Shown piece after piece: positions 44,194 to 54,521 of a stretch of DNA of 64,000 bases. Numbering within the stretch: the first letter of the stretch is position 1; each line of letters opens with the position of its first letter. The notes under the pieces were generated by a model. The model saw only the letters and a program-made list of their open reading frames with translations, had not been told where the DNA came from and ran no database searches. This stretch comes from Flavobacterium crassostreae (lineage in GTDB: Bacteria; Bacteroidota; Bacteroidia; Flavobacteriales; Flavobacteriaceae), in NCBI RefSeq assembly GCF_001831475.1, contig NZ_CP017688.1, positions 62,001 through 126,000 of the forward strand, in the 5' to 3' direction. A program made the position numbers and the translations under genes.

Positions 44194-45453
44194 ATGGAGT
44201 CTGTTCAAAATATAAAACAACGATTTGAGATTATTGGTAACGATCCAAAGCTAAATCGCGCCATTGAAAAAGCAATTCAGGTAGCCCCTACAGATATTTC
44301 TGTTTTGGTAGTTGGCGAGAGTGGTGTTGGAAAAGAAAGTATTCCTAAAATAATCCACTCCTTATCGCACCGAAAACACGGAAAATACATTGCCGTAAAC
44401 TGTGGCGCCATACCCGAAGGAACCATAGACAGCGAATTGTTTGGGCACGAAAAAGGCGCTTTTACAGGAGCCACAAGTACTCGTGAGGGGTATTTTGAAG
44501 TGGCAGATGGCGGCACTATTTTTTTGGACGAAGTAGGAGAATTGCCATTAACCACTCAAGTAAGACTCCTACGGGTGTTAGAAAACGGCGAGTTTATAAA
44601 AGTAGGATCCTCACAGGTTCAAAAAACAGATGTCAGAATTGTGGCTGCCACCAATGTCAATTTGTTTGAAGCCATTGAAAAAGGCAAATTCAGAGAAGAC
44701 CTTTACTACCGCCTAAGCACCGTAGATATTTTATTACCTCCGTTGCGAGAAAGAAAAGAAGACATCCATTTGCTGTTCCGAAAATTTGCCGCAGACTTTG
44801 CTCATAAGTACAAAATGCCTCCTTTAAAGTTGGACGAAGGCGCAGTTCAGGTTTTGCAAAAATTTCGCTGGAGCGGAAACATACGACAATTGCGTAATGT
44901 TGCAGAACAGCTCTCCGTTTTAGAAACCACCAGAGACATTACCGCTGCCGCACTACAGTTGTATTTGCCCCAAGAAGGAAGCAATCTGCCTTCGGTAATT
45001 AAAAACAAAAAAGAAGATAGCGATTTTAGCACGGAACGAGACATTCTATACAAAGTACTTTTTGACATGAAGAGTGATTTGAATGATTTAAAAAAACTAA
45101 CCTTAGAGTTGATGAAAAATGGGTCCAATAAAACCCAGGACATCAATCCCAATCTAATCCAGAAAATATACGGCTCTAAAGAAAGTGATAGCGAAATTGA
45201 TTACGAAGAAACGCCCAGAACCTCCTTGTTATCTGCAGCAGCCACCAAAGAAGAAGCATACCAAGAAACCGAAGAAAATTATCTTTTTGCCGAAACCATC
45301 GAAGAAGAAGAAATCTTGCGCTTAGAGCAAAAAGAAATTGAAATGATCAAAAAATCATTAGAAAAAAACAAAGGAAAACGAAAAGCAACCGCGGATGAAT
45401 TAGGCATATCCGAACGAACCTTGTACCGAAAAATCAAACAATTTGATCTCTAA
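44194..45453 (+). CDS. Sigma-54-dependent transcriptional activator lacking a sensor domain
   Basis: This 419-residue protein starts directly with the AAA+ ATPase: Walker A VVGESGVGKESI (about residues 48-59), the sigma-54 contact loop EKGAFTGAT and Walker B GGTIFLDEVGELP, then FREDLYYRLSTVDILLPPLRER. A Fis-type helix-turn-helix ends the protein (KATADELGISERTLYRKIKQF). There is no receiver, GAF or PAS domain before the ATPase, so its activity must be set by amount or partners. A linker of about 120 acidic residues precedes the Fis part. It lies just upstream of the lptE gene, as is usual in Bacteroidota. Confidence 0.92.
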   Translation: MESVQNIKQRFEIIGNDPKLNRAIEKAIQVAPTDISVLVVGESGVGKESIPKIIHSLSHRKHGKYIAVNCGAIPEGTIDSELFGHEKGAFTGATSTREGYFEVADGGTIFLDEVGELPLTTQVRLLRVLENGEFIKVGSSQVQKTDVRIVAATNVNLFEAIEKGKFREDLYYRLSTVDILLPPLRERKEDIHLLFRKFAADFAHKYKMPPLKLDEGAVQVLQKFRWSGNIRQLRNVAEQLSVLETTRDITAAALQLYLPQEGSNLPSVIKNKKEDSDFSTERDILYKVLFDMKSDLNDLKKLTLELMKNGSNKTQDINPNLIQKIYGSKESDSEIDYEETPRTSLLSAAATKEEAYQETEENYLFAETIEEEEILRLEQKEIEMIKKSLEKNKGKRKATADELGISERTLYRKIKQFDL

Positions 45454-45489
45454 AAAAACAACCGTCTGTTAGCCCAAAAAACAAACCCA

Positions 45490-45993
45490 ATGAAAAACAG
45501 CTATTTAATCATTGCCCTAACCTTGCTTTTTGCCTTGAGCGGATGCTCGGTTTATAACTTTACAGGAACCGGAAAAATTGATGCAAAAACATTTCAGGTC
45601 AATTTTTTTCAAAACAATGCCGAATTAATAGAACCCGGAATAGACCGAACCTTTACCTTGGCATTACAGGATCTTATCCAAAACCAAACCAACCTAAACT
45701 TAGTTAAAACAGCGGGAGATTTAACCTACGAAGGCGAAATTGTAAGTTATAGAGTAAGCCCGATGACTGCAACAGCAGACCAGCAAGCTTCCCAAAATCG
45801 ATTAAATATCCGAATAAACGTTCGGTTTTCTAACCAAAAAAAAGAAACCGATGATTTTGAAAGAACCTTTGAGTTTTATTATGACTATCCGGCCGCACAA
45901 CAGCTAACAGGAGCTCCTCTAGATGCTGCACTAAAAGAGATTTTTGACCGGATTACACAAGATATATTTAATGAATCACTTGCTAAGTGGTAA
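45490..45993 (+). CDS. lptE: LPS assembly lipoprotein LptE
   Basis: LptE is the outer-membrane lipoprotein that plugs the LptD barrel in lipopolysaccharide export. The 167-residue protein has a lipobox ending ALSGC (Cys19) followed by SVYNFTGTGKIDAKTFQVNFF, as in the Bacteroidota LptE family, and NLNLVKTAGDLTYEGEIVSY with a C-terminal helix. It sits 36 bp after the activator gene and 25 bp before the next gene, an operon with secG that is conserved in the phylum. Confidence 0.88.
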   Translation: MKNSYLIIALTLLFALSGCSVYNFTGTGKIDAKTFQVNFFQNNAELIEPGIDRTFTLALQDLIQNQTNLNLVKTAGDLTYEGEIVSYRVSPMTATADQQASQNRLNIRINVRFSNQKKETDDFERTFEFYYDYPAAQQLTGAPLDAALKEIFDRITQDIFNESLAKW

Positions 45994-46018
45994 AAACTAA
46001 CCTACGCGCACCTAAATT

Positions 46019-46870
46019 ATGAATGTATCCAATTATATTTGCTTGCTTAATAAGCCAGATATTGTAACCGAGCAAAATGTACTGGAATTAGGCTCTGTTT
46101 TAGACGAGTTTCCGTATTTTCAAAGTGCTAGAGCCTTGCGGCTAAAAGGGCTTTATGACCTAAATAGTTTTAAATATAATTATGCCCTAAAAGTTACTGC
46201 AGCACACACCACCGATAGAACCATTTTATTTGATTTTATTACCTCGGATAACTTTACCATTATTCCAAATCCATCTCAGGACCAAAAAGAACCTGCAACT
46301 CAAGACACAGTAACAAAAAGTAGCCGTATTGTCCCTGATGCTGCTGCGGTTGTCACCAAAAAAGAAACCCTAGAACAGGTTTTGGAAACCTCAATCAAAA
46401 AAGCCGCTAGTGTGACACTCCAAAAAGAAGCCCAAATAGCTACTCAAAACCTAGCCATTGGACAACCTCTTGATTTTACAACCAAGGAAAAACATTCTTT
46501 TCAGGAATGGCTGCAATTATCCAAAACCAAACCCATTAGCAGACCCGAGACTTTAAAAACAAATACACTTAGGCCAGAAGAGCTAGAAGAAAAAAAGAAG
46601 CAAGCCTTATTAATTGATCAATTTATACAAACCAGTCCTAAAATTTCTCCTGTAAAACAAGGGGTTAGTCCGGTGGTACAAATAGACATCAATAAAGACG
46701 AAAGCTCGTATTTGATGACCGAAACACTAGCCAAGGTATATTTGGAACAAAAAAAATATCAGAAAGCCATACAAGCATATGATATATTAATTTTGAAATA
46801 TCCAGAAAAAAGTAGTTTCTTTGCAGACCGTATCTCGGATATTAAGATTTTACAACAAAATAATAATTAA
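46019..46870 (+). CDS. Conserved hypothetical protein with C-terminal TPR-like repeat
   Basis: The 283-residue protein has an N-terminal helical region with LNKPDIVTEQNVLELGSVLD and PYFQSARALRLKGLYDLNSF, a low-complexity middle (about 90-210) rich in Lys, Thr and Gln, and a C-terminal tetratricopeptide-like pair (TETLAKVYLEQKKYQKAIQ then AYDILILKYPEKSSFFADRI). No signal peptide is present, so it is probably cytoplasmic. It lies between lptE and secG with short gaps (25 and 3 bp) and is likely part of the same operon. The role is unknown. Confidence 0.75.
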   Translation: MNVSNYICLLNKPDIVTEQNVLELGSVLDEFPYFQSARALRLKGLYDLNSFKYNYALKVTAAHTTDRTILFDFITSDNFTIIPNPSQDQKEPATQDTVTKSSRIVPDAAAVVTKKETLEQVLETSIKKAASVTLQKEAQIATQNLAIGQPLDFTTKEKHSFQEWLQLSKTKPISRPETLKTNTLRPEELEEKKKQALLIDQFIQTSPKISPVKQGVSPVVQIDINKDESSYLMTETLAKVYLEQKKYQKAIQAYDILILKYPEKSSFFADRISDIKILQQNNN

Positions 46871-46873
46871 ACA

Positions 46874-47203
46874 ATGAGCACATTTTCAATTTTTTTAGTT
46901 TTGATCACAATAGTTTGTTTTCTATTAATAGTAGTCATTATGGTTCAAAACCCTAAAGGCGGTGGATTATCCTCTACATTAGGTGGTTCTACTCAAATGG
47001 GTGGCGTACAAAAAACGACCGACTTTTTGGACAAAAGTACCTGGACACTAGCTACTATTTTAATTGCACTTATTTTATTATCTAGTTTAAGTTTTACCGG
47101 AACATTAAGCGACACCGATTCTAAAATTATTGACAATACCCAAGTTGCTACACCTGCAGCACCAGTACAAAACACTCCTGCTCCAGCTACACCAGCAAAA
47201 TAA
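46874..47203 (+). CDS. secG: Preprotein translocase subunit SecG
   Basis: SecG is the small helper of the SecYEG channel. The 109-residue protein has two transmembrane helices (about residues 5-21 and 55-75) and the conserved cytoplasmic loop VIMVQNPKGGGLSSTLGGST followed by QMGGVQKTTDFLDKSTWTLA. The Ala/Pro/Thr-rich tail is typical for this phylum. A strong terminator follows and ends the miaB-activator-lptE-TPR-secG cluster. Confidence 0.95.
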   Translation: MSTFSIFLVLITIVCFLLIVVIMVQNPKGGGLSSTLGGSTQMGGVQKTTDFLDKSTWTLATILIALILLSSLSFTGTLSDTDSKIIDNTQVATPAAPVQNTPAPATPAK

Positions 47204-47227
47204 TATTATTTTACTTATATATACCTA

Positions 47228-47256
47228 ATGCCAGCCTGTCAAAGCTGGCATTTTTT
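47228..47256 (+). terminator. Intrinsic terminator after secG
   Basis: ATGCCAGC (47228-47235) pairs with GCTGGCAT (47244-47251) across an 8-nt loop and is followed by T-rich sequence. Confidence 0.9.
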
Positions 47257-47345
47257 ATAGGCAAATATGGCAGTTAAAATAGCATGGCACAGTTTCTGAA
47301 ACCAGATACATATCATTATAATAAAACAAATAAAAACCTATAATT

Positions 47346-47621
47346 ATGGCTTTAAACATCAAACCTCTTTCAGACAGGGTTCTTATTGAACCAGTAGCTG
47401 CCGAAACTAAAACAGCTTCTGGAATTTTTATTCCAGATACCGCAAAAGAAAAACCACAAAAAGGAACCGTAGTAGCTGTAGGTAACGGGTCAAAAGACCA
47501 CACCATGACTGTAAAAGTTGGAGATACCGTACTATACGGAAAATATGCAGGCACCGAATTAAAACTAGAAGGCACCGATTACTTAATCATGCGTGAAGAA
47601 GATATTCTTGCAATTATCTAA
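47346..47621 (+). CDS. groES: Co-chaperonin GroES
   Basis: GroES caps the GroEL cylinder. The 91-residue protein reads [20 protein letters not shown] at the start, GTVVAVGNG in the middle and [14 protein letters not shown] at the end, all typical. It is separated from groEL by 142 bp, which contains a small hairpin (TTGGC/GCCAA near 47630), but the two are surely co-transcribed. No CIRCE element is evident upstream. Confidence 0.97.
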   Translation: MALNIKPLSDRVLIEPVAAETKTASGIFIPDTAKEKPQKGTVVAVGNGSKDHTMTVKVGDTVLYGKYAGTELKLEGTDYLIMREEDILAII

Positions 47622-47757
47622 AAAATTCTTTTGGCAATAAGCCAAGAACTAGTAGCATAAAAACAGTAAAAACTAATTATTATTAACTCCTTTGGTTTTT
47701 GTTTTATAAAGAAACAAACAATCCTAGTAAGGCCAAAAACCAAAAGATAAAAGCTGA

Positions 47758-49395
<1,638 letters not shown>

Positions 49396-49417
49396 TACCA
49401 TTTTCTTTAAAAAAACA

Positions 49418-49456
49418 AAATCCGTTTCCTGTTGTTTAGGGAAACGGATTTTTTTT
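49418..49456. terminator. Intrinsic terminator between groEL and gldC
   Basis: AAATCCGTTTCC pairs perfectly with GGAAACGGATTT (12 bp, 10-nt loop), followed by T on the plus strand; A-rich DNA upstream also gives a weaker T-tract on the minus strand, so it can end the gldB-gldC transcript too. Confidence 0.9.
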
Positions 49457-49499
49457 ATGCGTGGCATTTTGTGGTACCAAACACTACTTTTAGCAGGTA

Positions 49500-49838
49500 T
49501 TACTTACTAGTTAATTCTAATTTTTCTGCAAAATAATCGCAAAAATCTTTCATGGTAGCTGCCATTTTTTCATCGCCCGTTGCTCTATGAAACGTATCAG
49601 ACATTGCAACTAATGTTTGGTGAAAGAAAATCTTCATTTCGTCCACTGGCATTTCTTTGGTCCATAAGTCAATACGCATGCTCTCCTTGGCTTTGCTGTC
49701 CCAAACCGAAAGCATAATAGCCTTGGCTTCTTCTAACTCTACGCCTCCATCTTTGGCAGACCAAAGTAGTTTTTCGGGTACTCGGTTAGTATCTAATTCT
49801 ACTAAAAATTTAATTTCGGATCTATTTTTATCTGACAT
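49500..49838 (-). CDS. gldC: Gliding motility protein GldC
   Basis: GldC is a small soluble protein that stabilises or assists GldB in gliding motility. The 112-residue length and the sequence (SEIKFLVELDTNRVPEKLLW, AKESMRIDLWTKEMPVDEMK, ATMKDFCDYFAEKLEL) match GldC of F. johnsoniae. Its start codon overlaps the gldB stop by one base (TAATG), so the two are translationally coupled. Confidence 0.94.
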   Translation of the reverse strand: MSDKNRSEIKFLVELDTNRVPEKLLWSAKDGGVELEEAKAIMLSVWDSKAKESMRIDLWTKEMPVDEMKIFFHQTLVAMSDTFHRATGDEKMAATMKDFCDYFAEKLELTSK

Positions 49839-50794
49839 TACTTTTTGGGTTTATATTTTGATTTTTCAAATAATTCTTTTGCATTTGTATCCAACAATTG
49901 CTGCAAAGAAACTTCATTATTATTACTATAAGAACGTACAATTTGCCATCCAATCCAAGCTCCAACACGCCCTGGAGATTCATTATCTATTTCTAAATAA
50001 AACTTAGAGAAAGGCGCTGGGTTTATAAAACGAGAATTTAATTTATGGTCTTCGTTATAAAGCATTTCTTTTTCAATAAAATAACGCCACATGTATTCTT
50101 CGTTTTCTTGACACCATTTGATTTGCTCTGGGGTGTACCCTATTTTTTCGGAATCAGAATACTCTGGAAGCAATAGGTCTTTCAAATACAGTTCTTTTCC
50201 GGCAAGGATCATCCTAGACAAAAAGTTCTTGTTATTCTCTGGCGCTATTTTTGTTTTCGAAAAACTCGAAACTACATCGGGCAGGATTTGTCTTTCTTCG
50301 AAATTTTGCTTGATATAATCCGGGAATTGATAAAACCGATGTTCTTTGCCTAAATACATCTCTAGAGCAACTACCACCAAACTATCGGCATAAATTGCCT
50401 TATTGTTGTAGTCCATTTCCGAGATAACCGTAAGCAATTTAGGCGTTTTGGTCTTAGGGAAATAGTACTTTACATGTTGCATCCAAGTACGGATGTCTTT
50501 TTTGACGGGTTCTATATCTGCATATTTTTTTTGTACCTCTTGGTACAATTCTCGCCATTGTGGATCTGTCATTTTTTCTAACCAAACAGCATCGGGCTCT
50601 GATTTTGGAAAGAAATAAGGAAACTCTTGTTTTACTTGTTCTAAATCTTTGGGCGGAGTTTCAAAAAATATTTTATCAAAGCGCACTACCTCTACCGTTA
50701 CGGGTATTTGCGCAATCTCCTGCTCCATTTTATCTTTTTTCCCACAGGAAACAAAAATCAAAGACAGCAACGCGGTATAAATATATAGTTTCAT
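49838..50794 (-). CDS. gldB: Gliding motility lipoprotein GldB
   Basis: GldB is a lipoprotein needed for gliding and type IX-dependent motility in F. johnsoniae. The 318-residue protein has a signal ending LIFVSC (lipidated Cys17), VEVVRFDKIFFETPPKDLEQ, FPYFFPKSEPDAVWLEKMTD and a C-terminal half with YMWRYFIEKEMLYNEDHKLN and SPGRVGAWIGWQIVRSY, typical of the family. Its divergent neighbour nadE is in the same place as in other flavobacteria. Together with gldC it forms an operon. Confidence 0.95.
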   Translation of the reverse strand: MKLYIYTALLSLIFVSCGKKDKMEQEIAQIPVTVEVVRFDKIFFETPPKDLEQVKQEFPYFFPKSEPDAVWLEKMTDPQWRELYQEVQKKYADIEPVKKDIRTWMQHVKYYFPKTKTPKLLTVISEMDYNNKAIYADSLVVVALEMYLGKEHRFYQFPDYIKQNFEERQILPDVVSSFSKTKIAPENNKNFLSRMILAGKELYLKDLLLPEYSDSEKIGYTPEQIKWCQENEEYMWRYFIEKEMLYNEDHKLNSRFINPAPFSKFYLEIDNESPGRVGAWIGWQIVRSYSNNNEVSLQQLLDTNAKELFEKSKYKPKK

Positions 50795-50857
50795 TTTTTT
50801 TGATTAAATTTGTTTTACAAAAAATAGCCCTAACAATACTTTCTTATTTGTATGGTG

Positions 50858-50865
50858 CAAATATA
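50858..50865 (-). promoter_or_regulatory. -7 element (TATATTTG) for gldB-gldC
   Basis: Exact TAnnTTTG match on the minus strand, 64 bp upstream of the gldB start, in the divergent gap with nadE. Confidence 0.5.
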
Positions 50866-50894
50866 CATTCCTTGTTTTTAAAAGTTAACCTATT

Positions 50895-51698
50895 ATGCCT
50901 AAAAAAAGTACTCTCAACCTTGAAAAAGTAACTACTCAAATTGTAAATTGGTTAAAGAGCTATGCCGAAAACGCAAACGTTAACGGATTTGTTATCGGAA
51001 TATCCGGAGGAGTAGACTCTGCCGTTACCTCTACACTTTGTGCTCAAACGGGTTTAGACGTTTTGTGCCTAGAGATGCCAATCCACCAGCATGAAAGCCA
51101 CGTAAATAGAGGCAAAGAACACATTGCTTTTTTGAAAAAAAACTATCCTAATGTGTCTAGCACCACCGCAGATCTAACCACTACTTTTGAGACTTTTAAA
51201 ACCCAAGTGCCAAGCGAAGGTGTTCCTGAAAGCAAACTAAACCTAACCCTAGCCAACACTAGGGCGAGATTGCGCATGACTACGTTGTATTATTTTGCAG
51301 GAATACACGGATTGTTAGTTGCTGGAACAGGCAATAAGGTAGAAGACTTTGGTGTAGGATTTTATACTAAATATGGAGATGGTGGCGTAGACTTAAGCCC
51401 TATTGCAGATTTAATGAAATCGGACGTATTTGCTTTAGGGGCATATTTAAAAATTCCAGAATCTATCCTGAGAGCCGCACCCTCAGATGGCTTGTTTGGA
51501 GAAGACAGATCAGACGAAGACCAATTGGGTGCTAGTTATGATGAATTAGAGTGGGCAATGGAAATGGACCAAAACAAAGCCAGCATGGAGAATTTTTCTG
51601 AAAGAGAAAAAGTTGTTTTTGCTATCTATAAGCGACTAAACAAAATGAATCAACATAAGATAAATCCGATACCAATATGCGTAATTAATCGGAATTAA
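50895..51698 (+). CDS. nadE: NAD+ synthetase (ammonia-dependent)
   Basis: NadE makes NAD+ from deamido-NAD+ in the last step of NAD synthesis. The 267-residue protein has the P-loop-like motif GFVIGISGGVDSAVTSTLCA at about residue 31, the segment NTRARLRMTTLYYFAGIHGL and LVAGTGNKVEDFGVGFYTKY, then GDGGVDLSPIADLMKSDVFA. It has no N-terminal glutaminase domain, so it uses ammonia. It is divergent from gldB. Confidence 0.94.
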   Translation: MPKKSTLNLEKVTTQIVNWLKSYAENANVNGFVIGISGGVDSAVTSTLCAQTGLDVLCLEMPIHQHESHVNRGKEHIAFLKKNYPNVSSTTADLTTTFETFKTQVPSEGVPESKLNLTLANTRARLRMTTLYYFAGIHGLLVAGTGNKVEDFGVGFYTKYGDGGVDLSPIADLMKSDVFALGAYLKIPESILRAAPSDGLFGEDRSDEDQLGASYDELEWAMEMDQNKASMENFSEREKVVFAIYKRLNKMNQHKINPIPICVINRN

Positions 51699-51789
51699 TA
51701 GTACTTTTAGCCTATAAAGTTGGTTTTTTGTGTTTATTGAAGTAGTTTTAGTACATAAAATTATAAACAATTCTTAAAAACCTGTAATT

Positions 51790-52419
51790 ATGATAAAAGT
51801 TTGTTTAGCCGATAACTATCCCGTAGTGCATTATGGAGTAAAATCTTACTTTAAAGACCATGCTGAAATTGCCATAGCTGCCAATGTAGGCAGTTTTTCA
51901 ATGATTAGAGACATACTCTTGACCAAAGAAATAGACGTATTGCTTTTAGATTTAGAATTAGAAGGTCTGGCGAGTATTTTTGAGGTAAAATCCATTTTAA
52001 AAAGTTTTCCTAAAACTAAAATAATTATCTTCAGTGGTCTTTCGGAACAAATTTATGCTCCAAACGCTATTAAAGCAGGCGCCTCTGGATTTGTCCATAA
52101 AAGAGAAAAACTAGAAACCTTAGGGCACTCTATTATTAAAGTACACCAAGGAACTATTATTATTAATGAAACCGTTAAGAAAAACTTAGCCTTGATTGCC
52201 AAACAAAGCAAAAGCGACCGTTTGTATCGCAAACTATCCAATCGAGAAGTGGAAGTTTTGCGCTATTTGAGTGATGGCAAAAAAAACCATGAAATTGCTA
52301 CCATTTTAAATCTTAACGAAAAAACGATCAGTACCTATAAGTTGCGCTTGTTGACCAAATTGAACGTAACCAATTTAGTAGATCTAGTCAATAAAGCAAA
52401 AACGTTAGAAATAGTTTAA
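51790..52419 (+). CDS. Response regulator transcription factor (NarL/FixJ type)
   Basis: A 209-residue protein with an N-terminal receiver domain and a C-terminal LuxR-type helix-turn-helix. Phospho-acceptor candidate Asp54 sits in VLLLDLELEG; the acidic pair near the N-terminus is reduced to one Asp (LADN). Residues about 147-205 (KLSNREVEVLRYLSDGKKNH then EIATILNLNEKTISTYKLRL) form the DNA-binding domain. There is no adjacent histidine kinase, so it is an orphan regulator. The gene abuts dnaG tail-to-tail with no gap. Confidence 0.92.
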   Translation: MIKVCLADNYPVVHYGVKSYFKDHAEIAIAANVGSFSMIRDILLTKEIDVLLLDLELEGLASIFEVKSILKSFPKTKIIIFSGLSEQIYAPNAIKAGASGFVHKREKLETLGHSIIKVHQGTIIINETVKKNLALIAKQSKSDRLYRKLSNREVEVLRYLSDGKKNHEIATILNLNEKTISTYKLRLLTKLNVTNLVDLVNKAKTLEIV

Positions 52420-54387
52420 TTAAAACCGAGACATTACCCTTCCTAGTTTTTTTGAGAAAGCAAGAATCAAACTATTATAATCCTGAATTAGAGTCATGGA
52501 CTCTGTATTGTCAACATCTGGTGCTATAGTACTTTTTAACGATTCTATGATGCCACCAACAAGGTACCAACGTAGGGTTAAGATCGTTTCTGAAACATTT
52601 TGTACTATAGTATCGGTTTTGGATTTTGGAAAAATATTTTGCCCTTCCCAATTATGCATTACCAATCGTTCTTCTTCCATTAACACATCTGTGACTTCTT
52701 GAGCAAATTCTGGTTGCAAATGCATTAAATACTGTTCTAAATTAAACGAATCGTTTTGTAAATAAAAATGGATCAAGTCATTGAATATGGCTCTGAATAA
52801 TGGATTAGCCAATTCTACCTCATCTTCTTGCAGGCTTAGGTAAATTTTTTGGAAAACTTTGTATTCTTTCATTTCGGTGACCATCTCTATCTCACCGTCT
52901 GGATTTGTTCTCATAAAAGTATCCTCAAACGCTTCGGTTTTATCCCCATAGAGCAACAAAATTTCTATAATTTTTCTTTCCAGCCTATAGAGAATATCTA
53001 CTTTCTCCATAGCTGCTGGGTTTTCATTTTTAACTACCTGAAATGCTTTTTGCTCTTTTTGGTGTTTTTTGGTTTCTTCTATTTCGCCTTTTTGTTTTAG
53101 TTGTGCCAAAGTACTCACCAAAACCTGCTCCGAAATATCCATTATTCTGGAACATTCTTGAATATAAATTTCTCGTTGTATGCGGTCTGGAATTTTAGAA
53201 ATACTAAAAACCATGTCTCTAATAAGATCTGCTTTTTTTATTGGATCGTTTTTGGCCTCATCCATCAAAAGAGACGCTTTAAATTGTATAAAATCTTTGG
53301 AGTTGGCTTCTAGATAAGCAACTAAAGCCTCATGCGAGTTGTTTTTGGCAAAACTATCTGGATCTTCTCCATCCGGAAAAGTACATATTTTAACATTCAT
53401 TCCTTCTTCGAGAATCAGGTCTATCCCACGGATAGAAGCCCGAAGCCCAGCTGCATCTCCATCAAAAAGTACGGTAATGTTTTTGGTCAACCTATTAACT
53501 AAACGAATTTGATCTGGAGTCAAGGCAGTACCCGAAGACGCTACCACGTTTTGTATTCCGGCTTGATGGAACTGTATTACATCGGTATAGCCTTCCACTA
53601 AATAGCAGTTATTCAACTTGGCTATGGCTTGTTTGGCCTGAAAAATACCATACAAAACCTTGCTTTTATGGTAAATATCACTTTCGGGCGAATTGAGGTA
53701 TTTTGCCGCTTTTTTATCATTGGTCAGGATGCGTCCACCAAACCCTAGGACCCGACCAGACATGCTTTGTATAGGAAACATCACACGACCCTTAAAACGG
53801 TCAAAAGGTCTGTCTTCTCTAGCAATGGTTAGTCCGGTGCTTTCTAAAAACTCTAGTTTATAGCCTTTACCCAATGCTTCTTTGGTTAGGGCGTCCCAGG
53901 TTTCGGGAGAGTATCCTAAACTAAATTTCTCGATGGTTTCGGGAGTAAATCCTCTTTCTTTAAAATAAGACAATCCGATAGCCTTTCCTTCTTCGGACTT
54001 TAAAAGGGTTTTATGGTAATATTCTTTGGCAAATTCAGACACCAAATACATACTCTCTCTAAGATCGGTGTTTGCTTTTTCGGCGTCGGTTAATTCCGTT
54101 TCTTCTATTTCAATATTGTACTTATTGGCCAAATACCGAATGGCTTCGGGATAAGTAAAATGCGAATGCTCTATCAAAAAAGCTACTGCATTTCCTCCTT
54201 TTCCGGAGCTAAAATCTTTCCAAATACCTTTGGCTGGCGAGACCATAAACGATGGAGAACGCTCATCCGAAAAAGGACTCAACCCTTTGAAATTACTACC
54301 GGCGCGTTTTAAATTAACAAAATCACCAATAACCTCCTCTACTCGAGCGGTTTCAAAAACGGTATCTATCGTGGCTTGTGAAATCAA
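52420..54387 (-). CDS. dnaG: DNA primase DnaG lacking zinc-finger ligands
   Basis: DnaG makes RNA primers at the replication fork. The Toprim catalytic part is clear (LNNCYLVEGYTDVIQFHQAG, VLFDGDAAGLRAS) and the C-terminal helicase-binding part is present (655 aa in all). The N-terminal zinc ribbon keeps its shape, but the Cys/His positions of the usual CPFH and CFGC motifs are Ser/Asp (LSPFSDERSPSF at 36-47 and WKDFSSGKGG at 56-65), so no zinc can be bound there. I believe this is a general trait of flavobacterial DnaG. The gene is followed head-on by the response regulator gene. Confidence 0.95.
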   Translation of the reverse strand: MISQATIDTVFETARVEEVIGDFVNLKRAGSNFKGLSPFSDERSPSFMVSPAKGIWKDFSSGKGGNAVAFLIEHSHFTYPEAIRYLANKYNIEIEETELTDAEKANTDLRESMYLVSEFAKEYYHKTLLKSEEGKAIGLSYFKERGFTPETIEKFSLGYSPETWDALTKEALGKGYKLEFLESTGLTIAREDRPFDRFKGRVMFPIQSMSGRVLGFGGRILTNDKKAAKYLNSPESDIYHKSKVLYGIFQAKQAIAKLNNCYLVEGYTDVIQFHQAGIQNVVASSGTALTPDQIRLVNRLTKNITVLFDGDAAGLRASIRGIDLILEEGMNVKICTFPDGEDPDSFAKNNSHEALVAYLEANSKDFIQFKASLLMDEAKNDPIKKADLIRDMVFSISKIPDRIQREIYIQECSRIMDISEQVLVSTLAQLKQKGEIEETKKHQKEQKAFQVVKNENPAAMEKVDILYRLERKIIEILLLYGDKTEAFEDTFMRTNPDGEIEMVTEMKEYKVFQKIYLSLQEDEVELANPLFRAIFNDLIHFYLQNDSFNLEQYLMHLQPEFAQEVTDVLMEEERLVMHNWEGQNIFPKSKTDTIVQNVSETILTLRWYLVGGIIESLKSTIAPDVDNTESMTLIQDYNSLILAFSKKLGRVMSRF

Positions 54388-54417
54388 TTTATTTGGGGAT
54401 AAAAGTTATAAAAAAAT

Positions 54418-54425
54418 CAAAGTTA
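54418..54425 (-). promoter_or_regulatory. -7 element (TAACTTTG) for dnaG
   Basis: Exact TAnnTTTG match on the minus strand, 31 bp upstream of the dnaG start. Confidence 0.55.
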
Positions 54426-54521
54426 CAACGTTTTTAAACGCAATACTACTGCGCAAATACGCAAAGTATGTGTATTGGTTTGCAATTGGAACTGTGGTGT
54501 TTTTTTTAATATAAAATAGGA

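Noticed and set aside
47285..47300. Sigma-54-like sequence (TGGCAC...) upstream of groES
   Set aside because: The -24 half is good but the -12 half lacks GC, so it is not a convincing promoter.
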